Source of the DNA: an uncultured Acetatifactor sp.
GTDB taxonomy: Bacteria; Bacillota; Clostridia; Lachnospirales; Lachnospiraceae
Reading direction: 5' to 3'
Length of the DNA: 64,000 nucleotides
Assembly (NCBI GenBank): GCA_910586515.1
Contig: CAJUGL010000004.1
Location: 45,225-109,224 of the forward strand
The position numbers and the translations under genes are program-made. The notes under the pieces were generated by a model. That model did no database searches and was not told the DNA's origin. It worked only from the letters and a program-made list of their open reading frames with translations. Of the stretch, positions 25,904-33,323 are shown in pieces (position 1 is the first letter of the stretch; the number at the start of each line of letters is the position of its first letter).

Positions 25904-26299
25904 CTATATACGCTTTTCAAGCCACCAAATGATTATACCGACATACGGCATCTTGGGATCACTTGTCAATCGTATTTGATCCAATTTTCTTTTACAGTAC
26001 AAAGAAATATCTCCAGTTCCGCACTTTCTTCTTATATCCTCAATTAATGTTTGTATTACCTGCTTTCTATTCTCCGGCAAAGAAATGATATTGCAATTCA
26101 GGTTAAGATGTTCATTGATATCTCTATCGATTTCCGGGTCCGATGACTGTATTCTTCCGGAAGAAGTGTATGTAATTCCACGTAATGTTTCAGCATTACA
26201 TGGATTAACCTTTATTGGTTTATTACCTCTGCGTGCATCACATGTCAATCGATAACGAAGTAACTTATCCGGTTCTCTGCCTTTCTTTATCGCAATCAT
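25904..26299 (-). CDS. PtuB-like (TIGR02646-type) protein lacking the HNH core
   Basis: The 131 residues start like TIGR02646/PtuB proteins (MIAIKKGREPDKLLRYR). They then jump directly to what is normally the post-HNH half: CDARRGNKPIKVNPCN, ITYTSSGRIQSSD, INEHLNLN, and the end GIIIWWLEKR. Full-length family members are roughly 80-100 residues longer and carry C..C and H-N-H catalytic residues in the missing part; none are seen here. The frame is intact and has its own ribosome site (AGGTGG) ten bases after the ATPase stop. This is either a deletion-inactivated effector or a non-nuclease variant. The family call is from memory of motifs. Confidence 0.6.
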   Translation of the reverse strand: MIAIKKGREPDKLLRYRLTCDARRGNKPIKVNPCNAETLRGITYTSSGRIQSSDPEIDRDINEHLNLNCNIISLPENRKQVIQTLIEDIRRKCGTGDISLYCKRKLDQIRLTSDPKMPYVGIIIWWLEKRI

Positions 26300-26309
26300 G
26301 GCAGCCACC

Positions 26310-27587
26310 TCACATTTGTTCTAATTCAAGACGCACGCGGCATGAATTTACTTCTGCATCATTGTTTCCAACCTGAGCTTCAAGCTGATCAAGAACAGCC
26401 TCTGCCCGGCGCCACTCTTCATGATCCAATAGATTATAAAATTGTTCAAATAAACCTGTTACAGCGTCCGGTCTTGTAGATACTTCCATTATCTCTCTCA
26501 GTATCGTATTCGCATCTTTACCATAAGTTTCGCCAACCGCAGAAAAAACCGATTTGTCCTTTAAAATGACAATTGAATCGCGCTTTACAGAATTAATGAC
26601 CTCAGGCGCATGTGTACTGACAATAAACTGTACCTTAGGAAAAATGTCCATCAAGTCTTTTAATATACGTTTCTGCCAGGCCGGATGCAAATGTAAGTCT
26701 ATTTCATCAATTAATACAATACCCTGTGTCTCAGTTAATACTTTATCCAGAAGCTGTGGATTGAGCAGAGCCATTCTATACGCAATATCGGCTATTAAGC
26801 TTATTGTACATTTATATCCGTCGCTGAGCAATGACAGCGGAATTCTTACATGTTCATTATTATGGTCATTATAAATAATATCAATATCGCCTGTATCCAA
26901 ATTAAACTGGACATTAACATCGGAAAAACCTGTAATAGACGAAAATACCTGTTCCATAGCTGTTCTTGCGGCTGCAAATTCCGGTATCTCCTGTTTTCTC
27001 TGAAGTTCCTGCATCGTCATTTTCTGAAACCACTTCATCAGCAGCTTATCATTCGCAGCGCCATCAAGGCTGTCAATATAGCCATTAATTCTACTATTTT
27101 TTTCAAATACGCCGCTTTTTTTCTCGCGATGTTGATCCCGCCCCGTCCCATAATAAGAAATAATCGGAAGTTTTAAGTCCCTGTCGCCATTTCGCATTCT
27201 ATCCTGATATTCCCGGGCAATTTGGGTAAGTTCCTTTGCCGCTCCAAGTCCTCCCCTGCCATTTGCAGAATTTAAATTTCTTGTCCAGGATATATCTTTC
27301 CCATCAACACTGCCTGACGCCGTTATTTCCACCGGAAACTGCGGCTGCACATCTACGCTGCTTCCCAAGTCAAAACATTTATAATGTGCGTCGCTTTTCT
27401 TGATTCCATAATTGGTTAATCCGTCCATTGCAGCTGTCAATGTTCCGACTGCAATGGCGGCAGCCTCCAGCACCGTTGATTTTCCTGCGCCATTGCTTCC
27501 TACAATAAGGGTAAGTCTGTTCTTAAAACAAATATTCAAATCCGAAAAACATCTGAAATTGCGGAGAATCATCGATTTTAAAAACAT
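26310..27587 (-). CDS. PtuA-like AAA/ABC-type ATPase (Septu-like defence)
   Basis: This 425-residue ATPase has an SMC/ABC-like head. It begins MFLKSMILRNFRCF, has Walker A VGSNGAGKST at residues ~30-39, and a late Walker B GIVLIDEIDLHLHPAW followed by FIVSTHAPEVI. In Septu and retron-Ec78 systems such ATPases pair with a PtuB HNH nuclease, and the gene after this one is a shortened PtuB-like protein. I place the start at the ATG preceded by TTGGAGGCATAT; two upstream ATGs are weaker. AT-rich codon use sets it apart from flanking genes, suggesting transfer. Confidence 0.75.
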   Translation of the reverse strand: MFLKSMILRNFRCFSDLNICFKNRLTLIVGSNGAGKSTVLEAAAIAVGTLTAAMDGLTNYGIKKSDAHYKCFDLGSSVDVQPQFPVEITASGSVDGKDISWTRNLNSANGRGGLGAAKELTQIAREYQDRMRNGDRDLKLPIISYYGTGRDQHREKKSGVFEKNSRINGYIDSLDGAANDKLLMKWFQKMTMQELQRKQEIPEFAAARTAMEQVFSSITGFSDVNVQFNLDTGDIDIIYNDHNNEHVRIPLSLLSDGYKCTISLIADIAYRMALLNPQLLDKVLTETQGIVLIDEIDLHLHPAWQKRILKDLMDIFPKVQFIVSTHAPEVINSVKRDSIVILKDKSVFSAVGETYGKDANTILREIMEVSTRPDAVTGLFEQFYNLLDHEEWRRAEAVLDQLEAQVGNNDAEVNSCRVRLELEQM

Positions 27588-27658
27588 ATATGCCTCCAAT
27601 CTTTCTACAGTTTCAGGCAAGACATCCATAATGTCCTTTTTCTCCTCTATATTCATCT

Positions 27659-27686
27659 ATAATACCATATAAGCACGCATTGTAAA
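27659..27686 (-). promoter_or_regulatory. Promoter of the Septu-like operon
   Basis: Minus-strand -35 TTTACA (27681-27686) and -10 TATTAT (27659-27664) are 16 bp apart. Transcription from here would start about 60 bases before the chosen ATPase start. Confidence 0.6.
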
Positions 27687-27943
27687 CATAAAATTTCCTT
27701 ACCCGTAAGCTTTATATAGAATAAAATATGTCTCTTTTTAATGAAATGGAATCCTGTACAGCTGATGTCCTTTAGATAAGATGGACAGAAATCCCATATT
27801 TGTGATATACTGGAATGCGGAATAGAAGAAAATTTACGGCTGCATGATTCAGCGGACAGAATAGGAACGGACAAATTCAAAAATATACGGGATTCCGTTC
27901 GAATTCAAACGAACGCGAGGGAGGATTATGAAAAACAGCCAGC

Positions 27944-28315
27944 CTGTCCCAGGGATATGCTACCCCCATAACCAGGGAATTTGAGGAGAACGGCGTATTG
28001 TTTTCCGGAGGGGAGGCCCAGATGGTGGGCATTTGCCGGAGTCTCTACCAGGATGCGTCCATCATTGTTCTGGATGAGCCTTCCAGTGCATTGGACCCTT
28101 TGAGCGAGTACAATCTGAACCATACCATGATGAACCTGGACAGGGAGAAAACCGTGGTTTTCATCTCCCACAGGCTCTCCACTACCAGGCTTGCAGATAA
28201 AATTTACATGTTGGAAGACGGGCGGATTGCCGAGGTTGGCTCCCATGATGAGCTGATGCGGTTAGACGGAAAGTATGCGGCCATGTTTCGGCTGCAGATG
28301 GAAAAATACAGGTAG
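27944..28315 (+). pseudogene. C-terminal fragment of an ABC exporter ATPase
   Basis: The frame carries the last part of an ABC ATPase: ITREFEENGVLFSGGE with the signature, IIVLDEPSSALDPLSE (Walker B and D-loop), VVFISHRLS (H-loop) and the normal C-terminus. The membrane domain and Walker A are missing. A TGA at 27929-27931 closes the frame upstream. The ATG inside that TGA context reads another frame for 18 codons. The cut lies at the edge of the AT-rich Septu-like island, so acquisition of the island may have destroyed this gene. Confidence 0.85.
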
Positions 28316-28341
28316 CAGTACCGGCTTGATGTGCAGGATAT

Positions 28342-28366
28342 ACCGGCAGATCAGGCCGGTTTTTTA
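28342..28366 (+). terminator. Intrinsic terminator
   Basis: ACCGGC (28342-28347) and GCCGGT (28355-28360) pair around a 7-base loop and are followed by six T. It ends the truncated ABC gene. Confidence 0.85.
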
Positions 28367-28418
28367 TCTTATCGGAAAGTTGCGGAGAGCATAGTTCCCC
28401 TGCCTGATGAAAAATCTC

Positions 28419-28447
28419 TTGACATTTCTGCCCTTACTGCATATACT
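28419..28447 (+). promoter_or_regulatory. Sigma-A promoter of the GntR-ABC operon
   Basis: A consensus -35 TTGACA (28419-28424) and -10 TATACT (28442-28447) have a 17-bp spacer, about 30 bases before the GntR start codon. The AT-rich stretch over and behind the -10 (TATACTCAATATATACACTA) is a plausible binding site for the encoded regulator. Confidence 0.85.
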
Positions 28448-28478
28448 CAATATATACACTATGATAAGGAGAAGCGGA

Positions 28479-28856
28479 ATGAACATTGTCATTTCCATGC
28501 AAAGTGAAATCCCTGCCTATGAACAGATTAAAATGCAGATCAAAGCGCAGATTCTGTCAGGTAATCTGCCGCCTGACGCTCCCCTGGTATCCATGCGTCA
28601 GCTGGCCAGGGACCTGCGGGTCAGCGTCATTACCACCACCCGGGCCTACGGCGATCTGGAGGCGGAAGGGCTGATTTATACCCTGCAGGGACGGGGTTCT
28701 TTTGTGAAAGGCGACGCCGAGGCCGTGCGGCGGCAGTATCTGCAGGCCATCGACAAATCCCTGACGGCAGCAGTGGAAAAAGGATTGGCTGCAGGCCTGA
28801 ATCTGTCAGGGTTACAGAAAAGATTGGAGGAAATCTACCATGAGCAATGCCATTGA
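28479..28856 (+). CDS. GntR family regulator, YtrA type
   Basis: The 126 residues are a GntR winged helix (IPAYEQIKMQIKAQILSG, VSMRQLARDLRVSVITTTRA, then GLIYTLQGRGSFV) with only a short helical tail. This is the compact YtrA subfamily, which controls adjacent ABC transporter operons. AAGGAGAAGCGGA precedes the ATG; an earlier in-frame ATG overlaps the promoter. It overlaps the ATPase gene by 17 bases, so the three genes 28479-30356 form one operon, presumably autoregulated. Confidence 0.9.
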   Translation: MNIVISMQSEIPAYEQIKMQIKAQILSGNLPPDAPLVSMRQLARDLRVSVITTTRAYGDLEAEGLIYTLQGRGSFVKGDAEAVRRQYLQAIDKSLTAAVEKGLAAGLNLSGLQKRLEEIYHEQCH

Positions 28857-29694
28857 AGTAAAGGGTCTGTGCAAGTCTTATCCTGGATTTGCGCTGAAAA
28901 ATATCAGTTTCTCCGTGCCGGAGGGATTGTGCTGCGGCTTCGTGGGGCCGAACGGCGCCGGAAAGTCCACCACTCTGCGGATTTTGTCAGGTCAGGCCTT
29001 TCCGGACAGCGGGGAAGCGCGTCTTTTGGGCAGACCCTGCACAGACGCTGCCCTGCGGGAGGAAATCGCCATACTTTTCGATCAGCCCTATTTTCAGGGA
29101 GACTGGACCCCTGTGGACATTGAGAAAAGCCTGGGGCCTTTCTACCCAAGTTGGAACAGCGGCCGGTACAGGGAATATCTGGCCCGGTTCGGTCTGGAAC
29201 CCGGAAAAAAATTTAAGGATTTCTCCCGGGGCATGAAGCAGAAACTGGCCATGGCTGTCCACCTTTCCCATGACACAAAGGTTCTGCTCCTGGACGAACC
29301 TACCGGAGGCCTGGATCCCATTGCCAGGGACGAACTTCTGGACATTTTCCGGGAATATCTCCTTCCGGAAAACAGAACCATTCTGTTCTCCACCCATATT
29401 ACCACGGACCTGGAGCGGATTGCGGACAAAATCGTCTATATTCACGACGGCAGCATCGCTTATGACGGGGACAGGGAGAAGCTGACCGACACCTACTGTG
29501 TGGTCAGGGGCTGGCATCTTCCCGCGGAAAAGCGGGCCCATGCCATTGGTCTGCGTCAGACGGACAGCGGTTACGAGTGCCTTATGGATCTGACGCATAT
29601 CGGCGGGCTGCCTTCGGATACGGTTACCGAAAAGGCTTCCATCAATGATGTGATTGTTTATCTGGAACGAAATGCCAAAAGCAGGGAGGTATAG
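28840..29694 (+). CDS. ABC transporter ATP-binding protein
   Basis: This is a 284-residue stand-alone ATPase with Walker A GPNGAGKST, the signature FSRGMKQKLAM, Walker B VLLLDEPTGGLDP and switch ISTHI-type FSTHITTDLERI. The sequence class matches YtrB-like exporters of cell-envelope stress operons. GGAGGAAATCTACC precedes the ATG, which lies within the end of the GntR gene. Its membrane partner begins two bases after its stop. Confidence 0.93.
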   Translation: MSNAIEVKGLCKSYPGFALKNISFSVPEGLCCGFVGPNGAGKSTTLRILSGQAFPDSGEARLLGRPCTDAALREEIAILFDQPYFQGDWTPVDIEKSLGPFYPSWNSGRYREYLARFGLEPGKKFKDFSRGMKQKLAMAVHLSHDTKVLLLDEPTGGLDPIARDELLDIFREYLLPENRTILFSTHITTDLERIADKIVYIHDGSIAYDGDREKLTDTYCVVRGWHLPAEKRAHAIGLRQTDSGYECLMDLTHIGGLPSDTVTEKASINDVIVYLERNAKSREV

Positions 29695-29696
29695 AA

Positions 29697-30356
29697 ATGC
29701 TGAAACTGATGAAATTAGACTGGACTGCCATAAAATGCTACCGCATAAGATGTCTGTTGATTCCTGTGGCCCTACTGGTAAACGGTATATTTTCCACCAT
29801 TCTGATGGCGCCGCTGGGCGTGTTTCTGCTGTTTTCCTTTTCCATCAATTTCTTTGCGGTGGAGGAACAGTGGAATCTGAACCGGCTTTACCTGACCCTG
29901 CCCGTAAACAGAAACCGAATGGTTGTGGGCAGATACCTTTTGTCCCTGCTGCTGTTTCTGACAGGTGTTCTGTCCGGCTTTGCCCTGATGCCGTTTGCCA
30001 ATCTTTTTTCTTTCTCCCGGTGGTATCCTGACTGGAAATGGCGACTGGCTTTGGGCGCTTTCTGTTTTCTCATCTATGCCCTGATGAACCTGGCCATGTA
30101 CCCTGTGCTCTTTAAACTGGGATACCAGAAAGGAAGAATCTGGGGTTACTACATTCCCTGCATTCTTACTGGTCTGATCTATCTGGCCCTGGTAGAGTAT
30201 GACATCATGACAGGGGGAACCTTTATCCGTGATGCGCTGCTGTATGCCGCGGAGCATATTCTGACAGTCAGCGGCGGGATTCTGCTTCTGGGCGCGGCAG
30301 TCTGGGCGTTGTCCCTGTGCCTGTCCCTGCGGATATATGCCAGACGGGAGTTTTAG
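29697..30356 (+). CDS. ABC-2 type transporter permease
   Basis: The 219 residues form about six membrane helices, with the pattern of the ABC-2 permeases found beside YtrA/YtrB genes (FFAVEEQWNLNRLYLTLPV, NRMVVGRYLLSLLLF). GGGAGGTATAGAA stands before the ATG. With the preceding ATPase it would make a complete exporter. What it moves is unknown; relatives respond to cell-wall antibiotics. Confidence 0.9.
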   Translation: MLKLMKLDWTAIKCYRIRCLLIPVALLVNGIFSTILMAPLGVFLLFSFSINFFAVEEQWNLNRLYLTLPVNRNRMVVGRYLLSLLLFLTGVLSGFALMPFANLFSFSRWYPDWKWRLALGAFCFLIYALMNLAMYPVLFKLGYQKGRIWGYYIPCILTGLIYLALVEYDIMTGGTFIRDALLYAAEHILTVSGGILLLGAAVWALSLCLSLRIYARREF

Positions 30357-30383
30357 GGGGCAGAGAGGAAGAAATTTCCCGGC

Positions 30384-30414
30384 TTGACTCTGCCGTTAGG
30401 GAAGGGTATATAAT
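30384..30414 (+). promoter_or_regulatory. MerR-type promoter with 19-bp spacer
   Basis: A -35 TTGACT (30384-30389) and a -10 TATAAT (30409-30414) are 19 bp apart, the long spacing typical of promoters that MerR proteins untwist. A dyad ACTCTGCC-GTTA-GGGAAGGGT fills the spacer, as in multidrug-responsive MerR operators. The gene it should serve (30494) is broken. Confidence 0.8.
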
Positions 30415-30493
30415 ATGCCCAAGAGGTTGTCGCATCAATGATCAGGAAAGCAGCGATGGGACAGTCCCTATAACTGCGGAAGGGAGCATTGTT

Positions 30494-30727
30494 ATGGAGG
30501 GTCTTATCAAAATAAGGGAGATATCGTCAAAATATGATATTTCAGCCAGGACACTGCGTTATTACGAGGATATGGGATTGATCAGCAGCACGCGGAGCAG
30601 TGATTATGCCTACCGGCTCTACGACAGACAAAAGTCTCCCCTACTTACAGGAATGCCCGGAGAGAATCGCGGAAATGTTCCGGCACAGCGACATGGGCTG
30701 CGAAAACCGCAGAAACGGAAGTTGTAA
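30494..30727 (+). pseudogene. MerR family regulator, broken after the DNA-binding helices
   Basis: The first ~44 codons encode a clear MerR helix-turn-helix (IKIREISSKYDISARTLRYY, EDMGLI, then YRLYDRQ). After that the frame turns to unrelated sequence and stops at 30727. Another frame (about 30635-30875) carries a coherent Cys-rich segment (CKCGVKYTFEE, WHCGCCGAPF, DIPHYLKLMELG), which looks like the C-terminus of a different, unrecognised protein. A deletion has probably joined the start of a MerR gene to the end of another gene out of frame. Confidence 0.78.
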
Positions 30728-30878
30728 GTGCGGCGTAAAATATACCTTCGAGGAAGAAGAAAAATGGCATTGCGGGTGCTGCGGCGCGCCTTTTAAAATC
30801 CTTCCCGTAACCCAGGATATCCCCCATTATTTGAAGCTGATGGAACTGGGGTTGCTCCGTTCTTCCCCGGAGTGAGCT

Positions 30879-30980
30879 TATACTGCACACCAATTGAATT
30901 TGCAGTGCAACCCGACTGCAGACCGCCAGCCAGGTATTTTCCCGAAGGCATCACTGTAAATCCTGGCGGTCTGCAGTATA
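30879..30980. repeat. Nested inverted repeats, 102 bp
   Basis: A perfect 15-bp inverted repeat (ACTGCAGACCGCCAG, 30915-30929; inverse at 30963-30977) encloses 33 bases. An outer 9-bp pair TATACTGCA (30879-30887) and TGCAGTATA (30972-30980) shares its right arm with it, so two folds compete. No reading frame or T-run is attached. It lies between the broken MerR region and the MGMT-like gene. Confidence 0.8.
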
Positions 30981-31062
30981 AAAATGCTTTCCGGCAGATG
31001 CAATCATGGATATGCATCAACCACACCCCTGGCCTGGGGGAGGTGTGGACCATAGGAAGGAG

Positions 31063-31509
31063 TTACTTCAGACAAAACAGAGCCTTTTCGTAATCTTTCA
31101 CGTAGTACTTTATATTTTTGCGTCCCTTTTGAAGGACAGTATGGCCCTCCGACTCCAGTTTTTCTTTTTGCGCCTCTATGCCGCCGGGATATTTTGCGTT
31201 CAGTTCGCCGTTTGCCTTTAATGTACGCCAATACGGAGTTTTATCTTCGGAACGCTGATAGCTTGCCCATGCCGCAATGGACACGAATATACCTGCTGTA
31301 ATCGGTTCCGTAAAATCTGCGCCGTTTATATCTGCAAAGTATTCTCTGATCTGCCCCACTGTAATCAGCTTTCCGAATGGGACAAGCCGCATTACCTTGT
31401 CATACGCAATCGGCGGAGCAAAGTACATTCTGCTTCCGCCATATTTTTCAATGCTTTTTGGGTCTGTAATTGTCTGAAACTTTGGCATATCCTTACTGTC
31501 GTTCAGCAT
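31063..31509 (-). CDS. MGMT (alkyltransferase DNA-binding domain) family protein
   Basis: The 148 residues contain the winged-helix domain of O6-alkylguanine methyltransferases (VPFGKLITVGQIREYF, AGIFVSIAAWASYQ, YWRTLKANGELN) without the PCHR cysteine motif. It therefore belongs to the alkyltransferase-like group, which may bind DNA but cannot accept alkyl groups in the usual way. The start has no ribosome site. Just upstream, ATGGCAAATGAAG opens a 12-codon frame that ends on top of this start (ATGCTGA). It reads like the missing N-terminus, so a one-base frameshift is suspected. Confidence 0.82.
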   Translation of the reverse strand: MLNDSKDMPKFQTITDPKSIEKYGGSRMYFAPPIAYDKVMRLVPFGKLITVGQIREYFADINGADFTEPITAGIFVSIAAWASYQRSEDKTPYWRTLKANGELNAKYPGGIEAQKEKLESEGHTVLQKGRKNIKYYVKDYEKALFCLK

Positions 31510-31673
31510 TCCATTAAAATCTTTTTATCTTCATTTGCCATATGATTTTCACACTTCCTGCTTTGATTATAATGAAGTATAATGTTCCATGCAATGAGAC
31601 GGTTTAAAAAAGTTGGGAATAGGAAAAACAGGTTGTTTTTCTCCAATCGGACAGTAGAACGGCAATTTTTTCA

Positions 31674-32657
31674 TCATTTGCGTTTACCAAGCAAATTAGA
31701 AGCCGCAACAATGGCAGGGAATACGACGGCCGCAACTACCCAAATTATCCAACTATATCCCCAATTATTTGTAGAAAGGCTATATCCTAAATATACGGCA
31801 GCAGCAATTGACCAATATACAACCGAAATATTCGTTGTGACAGATTGCTTTTGCTTTTTCTCCTTTGAATAATCGCCCTCCTGTAAAAGTTTTTCATAGC
31901 TTGCCCATACTATTCCGCTGCGGATAAAGAAAACGACACCAATACCTGCAATAACAAAAGAAGCAGAAAGCATAACCGTCAGCAGTAATTCATTCTCATC
32001 ATTAAATATAGCTCCTCCAAAAAGAGGGATGAGCGCCATAATACAAAGACCAGCGCCTATTATGTTATTTCTTGTATATACTTCGTTATATTGTGCTTTT
32101 CGTTCTGAAACCATTCCGCTAACGCCATATTCCGTTTCAAAAATTTCTTTTTCTAAATAATCATATGCTGCGGTTTTTCTACCACTTGAAATAAACAAAG
32201 CAACTGCTATTGTGACAAGAAGAAGTAAAACAATCATCCCAATTCCTTCAGCCACATTATCTCCCAAACTATATTTTGGAACTTCGCTGACCGCTCCTAA
32301 TATCAATAGACATATAGGTGATAAAATACACAAAAAAGTTGCCAATGCTATTGATTTTGATGTTGTAGCTTTGACAGAAAGAAAGGCGTTTGCTTCTTCC
32401 ATAGATACCCGCCTTAGCTTTGACACTTCATCAGATGGTATGGTACATTCCTCATCTTCAATTTCATCTTTAAGCAAATAGTCTGTGCTTACGCCAAACA
32501 ATTCTGAAAGGCGAATCATTTTCTCAAGATCTGGAACAGACTGAGCTCCTTCCCATTTTGAAACGGACTGCCTTGTAACATTCATTTGTTCAGCTAGTTC
32601 CTCTTGTGACCAACCTGCTTTCTTTCGAAGCTGTGTTAATTTGTCTGCAAAAATCAT
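31674..32657 (-). CDS. XRE-type helix-turn-helix protein with membrane domain
   Basis: Residues ~1-64 are a classic XRE helix-turn-helix (LTQLRKKAGWSQEELAEQMN, VTRQSVSKWEGAQSVPDLEK). The remaining ~260 residues have about six membrane helices (ATFLCILSPICLLIL, GIGMIVLLLLVTIAVALF and others). Membrane-tethered regulators of this kind are common in Clostridia; their signals are unknown. AAGGAGG precedes the ATG. The gene is AT-rich compared with the flanks and stands alone. Confidence 0.9.
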   Translation of the reverse strand: MIFADKLTQLRKKAGWSQEELAEQMNVTRQSVSKWEGAQSVPDLEKMIRLSELFGVSTDYLLKDEIEDEECTIPSDEVSKLRRVSMEEANAFLSVKATTSKSIALATFLCILSPICLLILGAVSEVPKYSLGDNVAEGIGMIVLLLLVTIAVALFISSGRKTAAYDYLEKEIFETEYGVSGMVSERKAQYNEVYTRNNIIGAGLCIMALIPLFGGAIFNDENELLLTVMLSASFVIAGIGVVFFIRSGIVWASYEKLLQEGDYSKEKKQKQSVTTNISVVYWSIAAAVYLGYSLSTNNWGYSWIIWVVAAVVFPAIVAASNLLGKRK

Positions 32658-32790
32658 AACGATATCCTCCTTGTGTGTTTGTTATGCGTATATTTTATCT
32701 TTTTTTCAGGTTGCTCTCTACCAATCAGCACCATGCAATGTGTCAACTGTCAGTTGCATTCATAATATCTTTGAAATTTTCACTTAGTTT

Positions 32791-32910
32791 TTACCTGTTT
32801 TGTATATATTTCCTATTATAGTCATTTACGTAATTCCCATCAACAGGAAATCTATTTGCACCCATTCTAAGGCGACAGCCCTTGCTTTCATCAAAAATGT
32901 ACTTGTCCAT
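32791..32910 (-). CDS. Possible small protein, 39 residues
   Basis: ATG at 32910 follows a strong GGAGGATTTCAAT site and opens 39 codons (MDKYIFDESKGCRLRMGANR and onward) with no membrane segment. I recognise no family. The ribosome site is the main support; it could also be a remnant of a longer gene. The rest of the 345-base gap 32658-33002 holds nothing else I can support. Confidence 0.4.
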   Translation of the reverse strand: MDKYIFDESKGCRLRMGANRFPVDGNYVNDYNRKYIQNR

Positions 32911-33002
32911 ATTGAAATCCTCCGGTATAATATGTTCATACGTACATCGCAGGACTATCATTACTGCAGGCTGGGATGCAGGGAAAAGGATGAGGTTTCT
33001 AT

Positions 33003-33290
33003 ATGAAATATTTCCCCATTTTTCAAGAATTGTTTGAGTCTGACAGTGTTATTTTTATGCTGATCGGATTAATCCTTGCTGTATACATTGGCGCACAGAT
33101 GAAGAGCGCCAGGAAAACCGTAATCGGCTTTGGTTTGAATTTTGTTTTGTATATAATCTGCGAATTTGCTTCCAATATACATACAAATTTCCTGATTGAA
33201 ATAATATTAATCATTGTTGGAACTGCTGCTATTGGAGGAACAATCGGTTTCCTGATCAGCGCAATATTAGCGAAACTGGAAAAACAGTAA
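33003..33290 (+). CDS. Small membrane protein of unknown function
   Basis: The 95 residues contain three hydrophobic helices (VIFMLIGLILAVYIGA, VIGFGLNFVLYIICEF, IIVGTAAIGGTIGFLIS). GGATGAGG lies nine bases before the ATG. It is AT-rich like its neighbours and is followed 33 bases on by the RNA methyltransferase gene. No family is recognised. Confidence 0.7.
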   Translation: MKYFPIFQELFESDSVIFMLIGLILAVYIGAQMKSARKTVIGFGLNFVLYIICEFASNIHTNFLIEIILIIVGTAAIGGTIGFLISAILAKLEKQ

Positions 33291-33323
33291 ATTCCCAACA
33301 ATCTATAATAAAAGGGGTAAGAC

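Noticed and set aside
25904..27587. Retron Ec78-type system
   Set aside because: The PtuA/PtuB-like pair would fit, but no reverse transcriptase gene or retron RNA precursor is seen within several kilobases.
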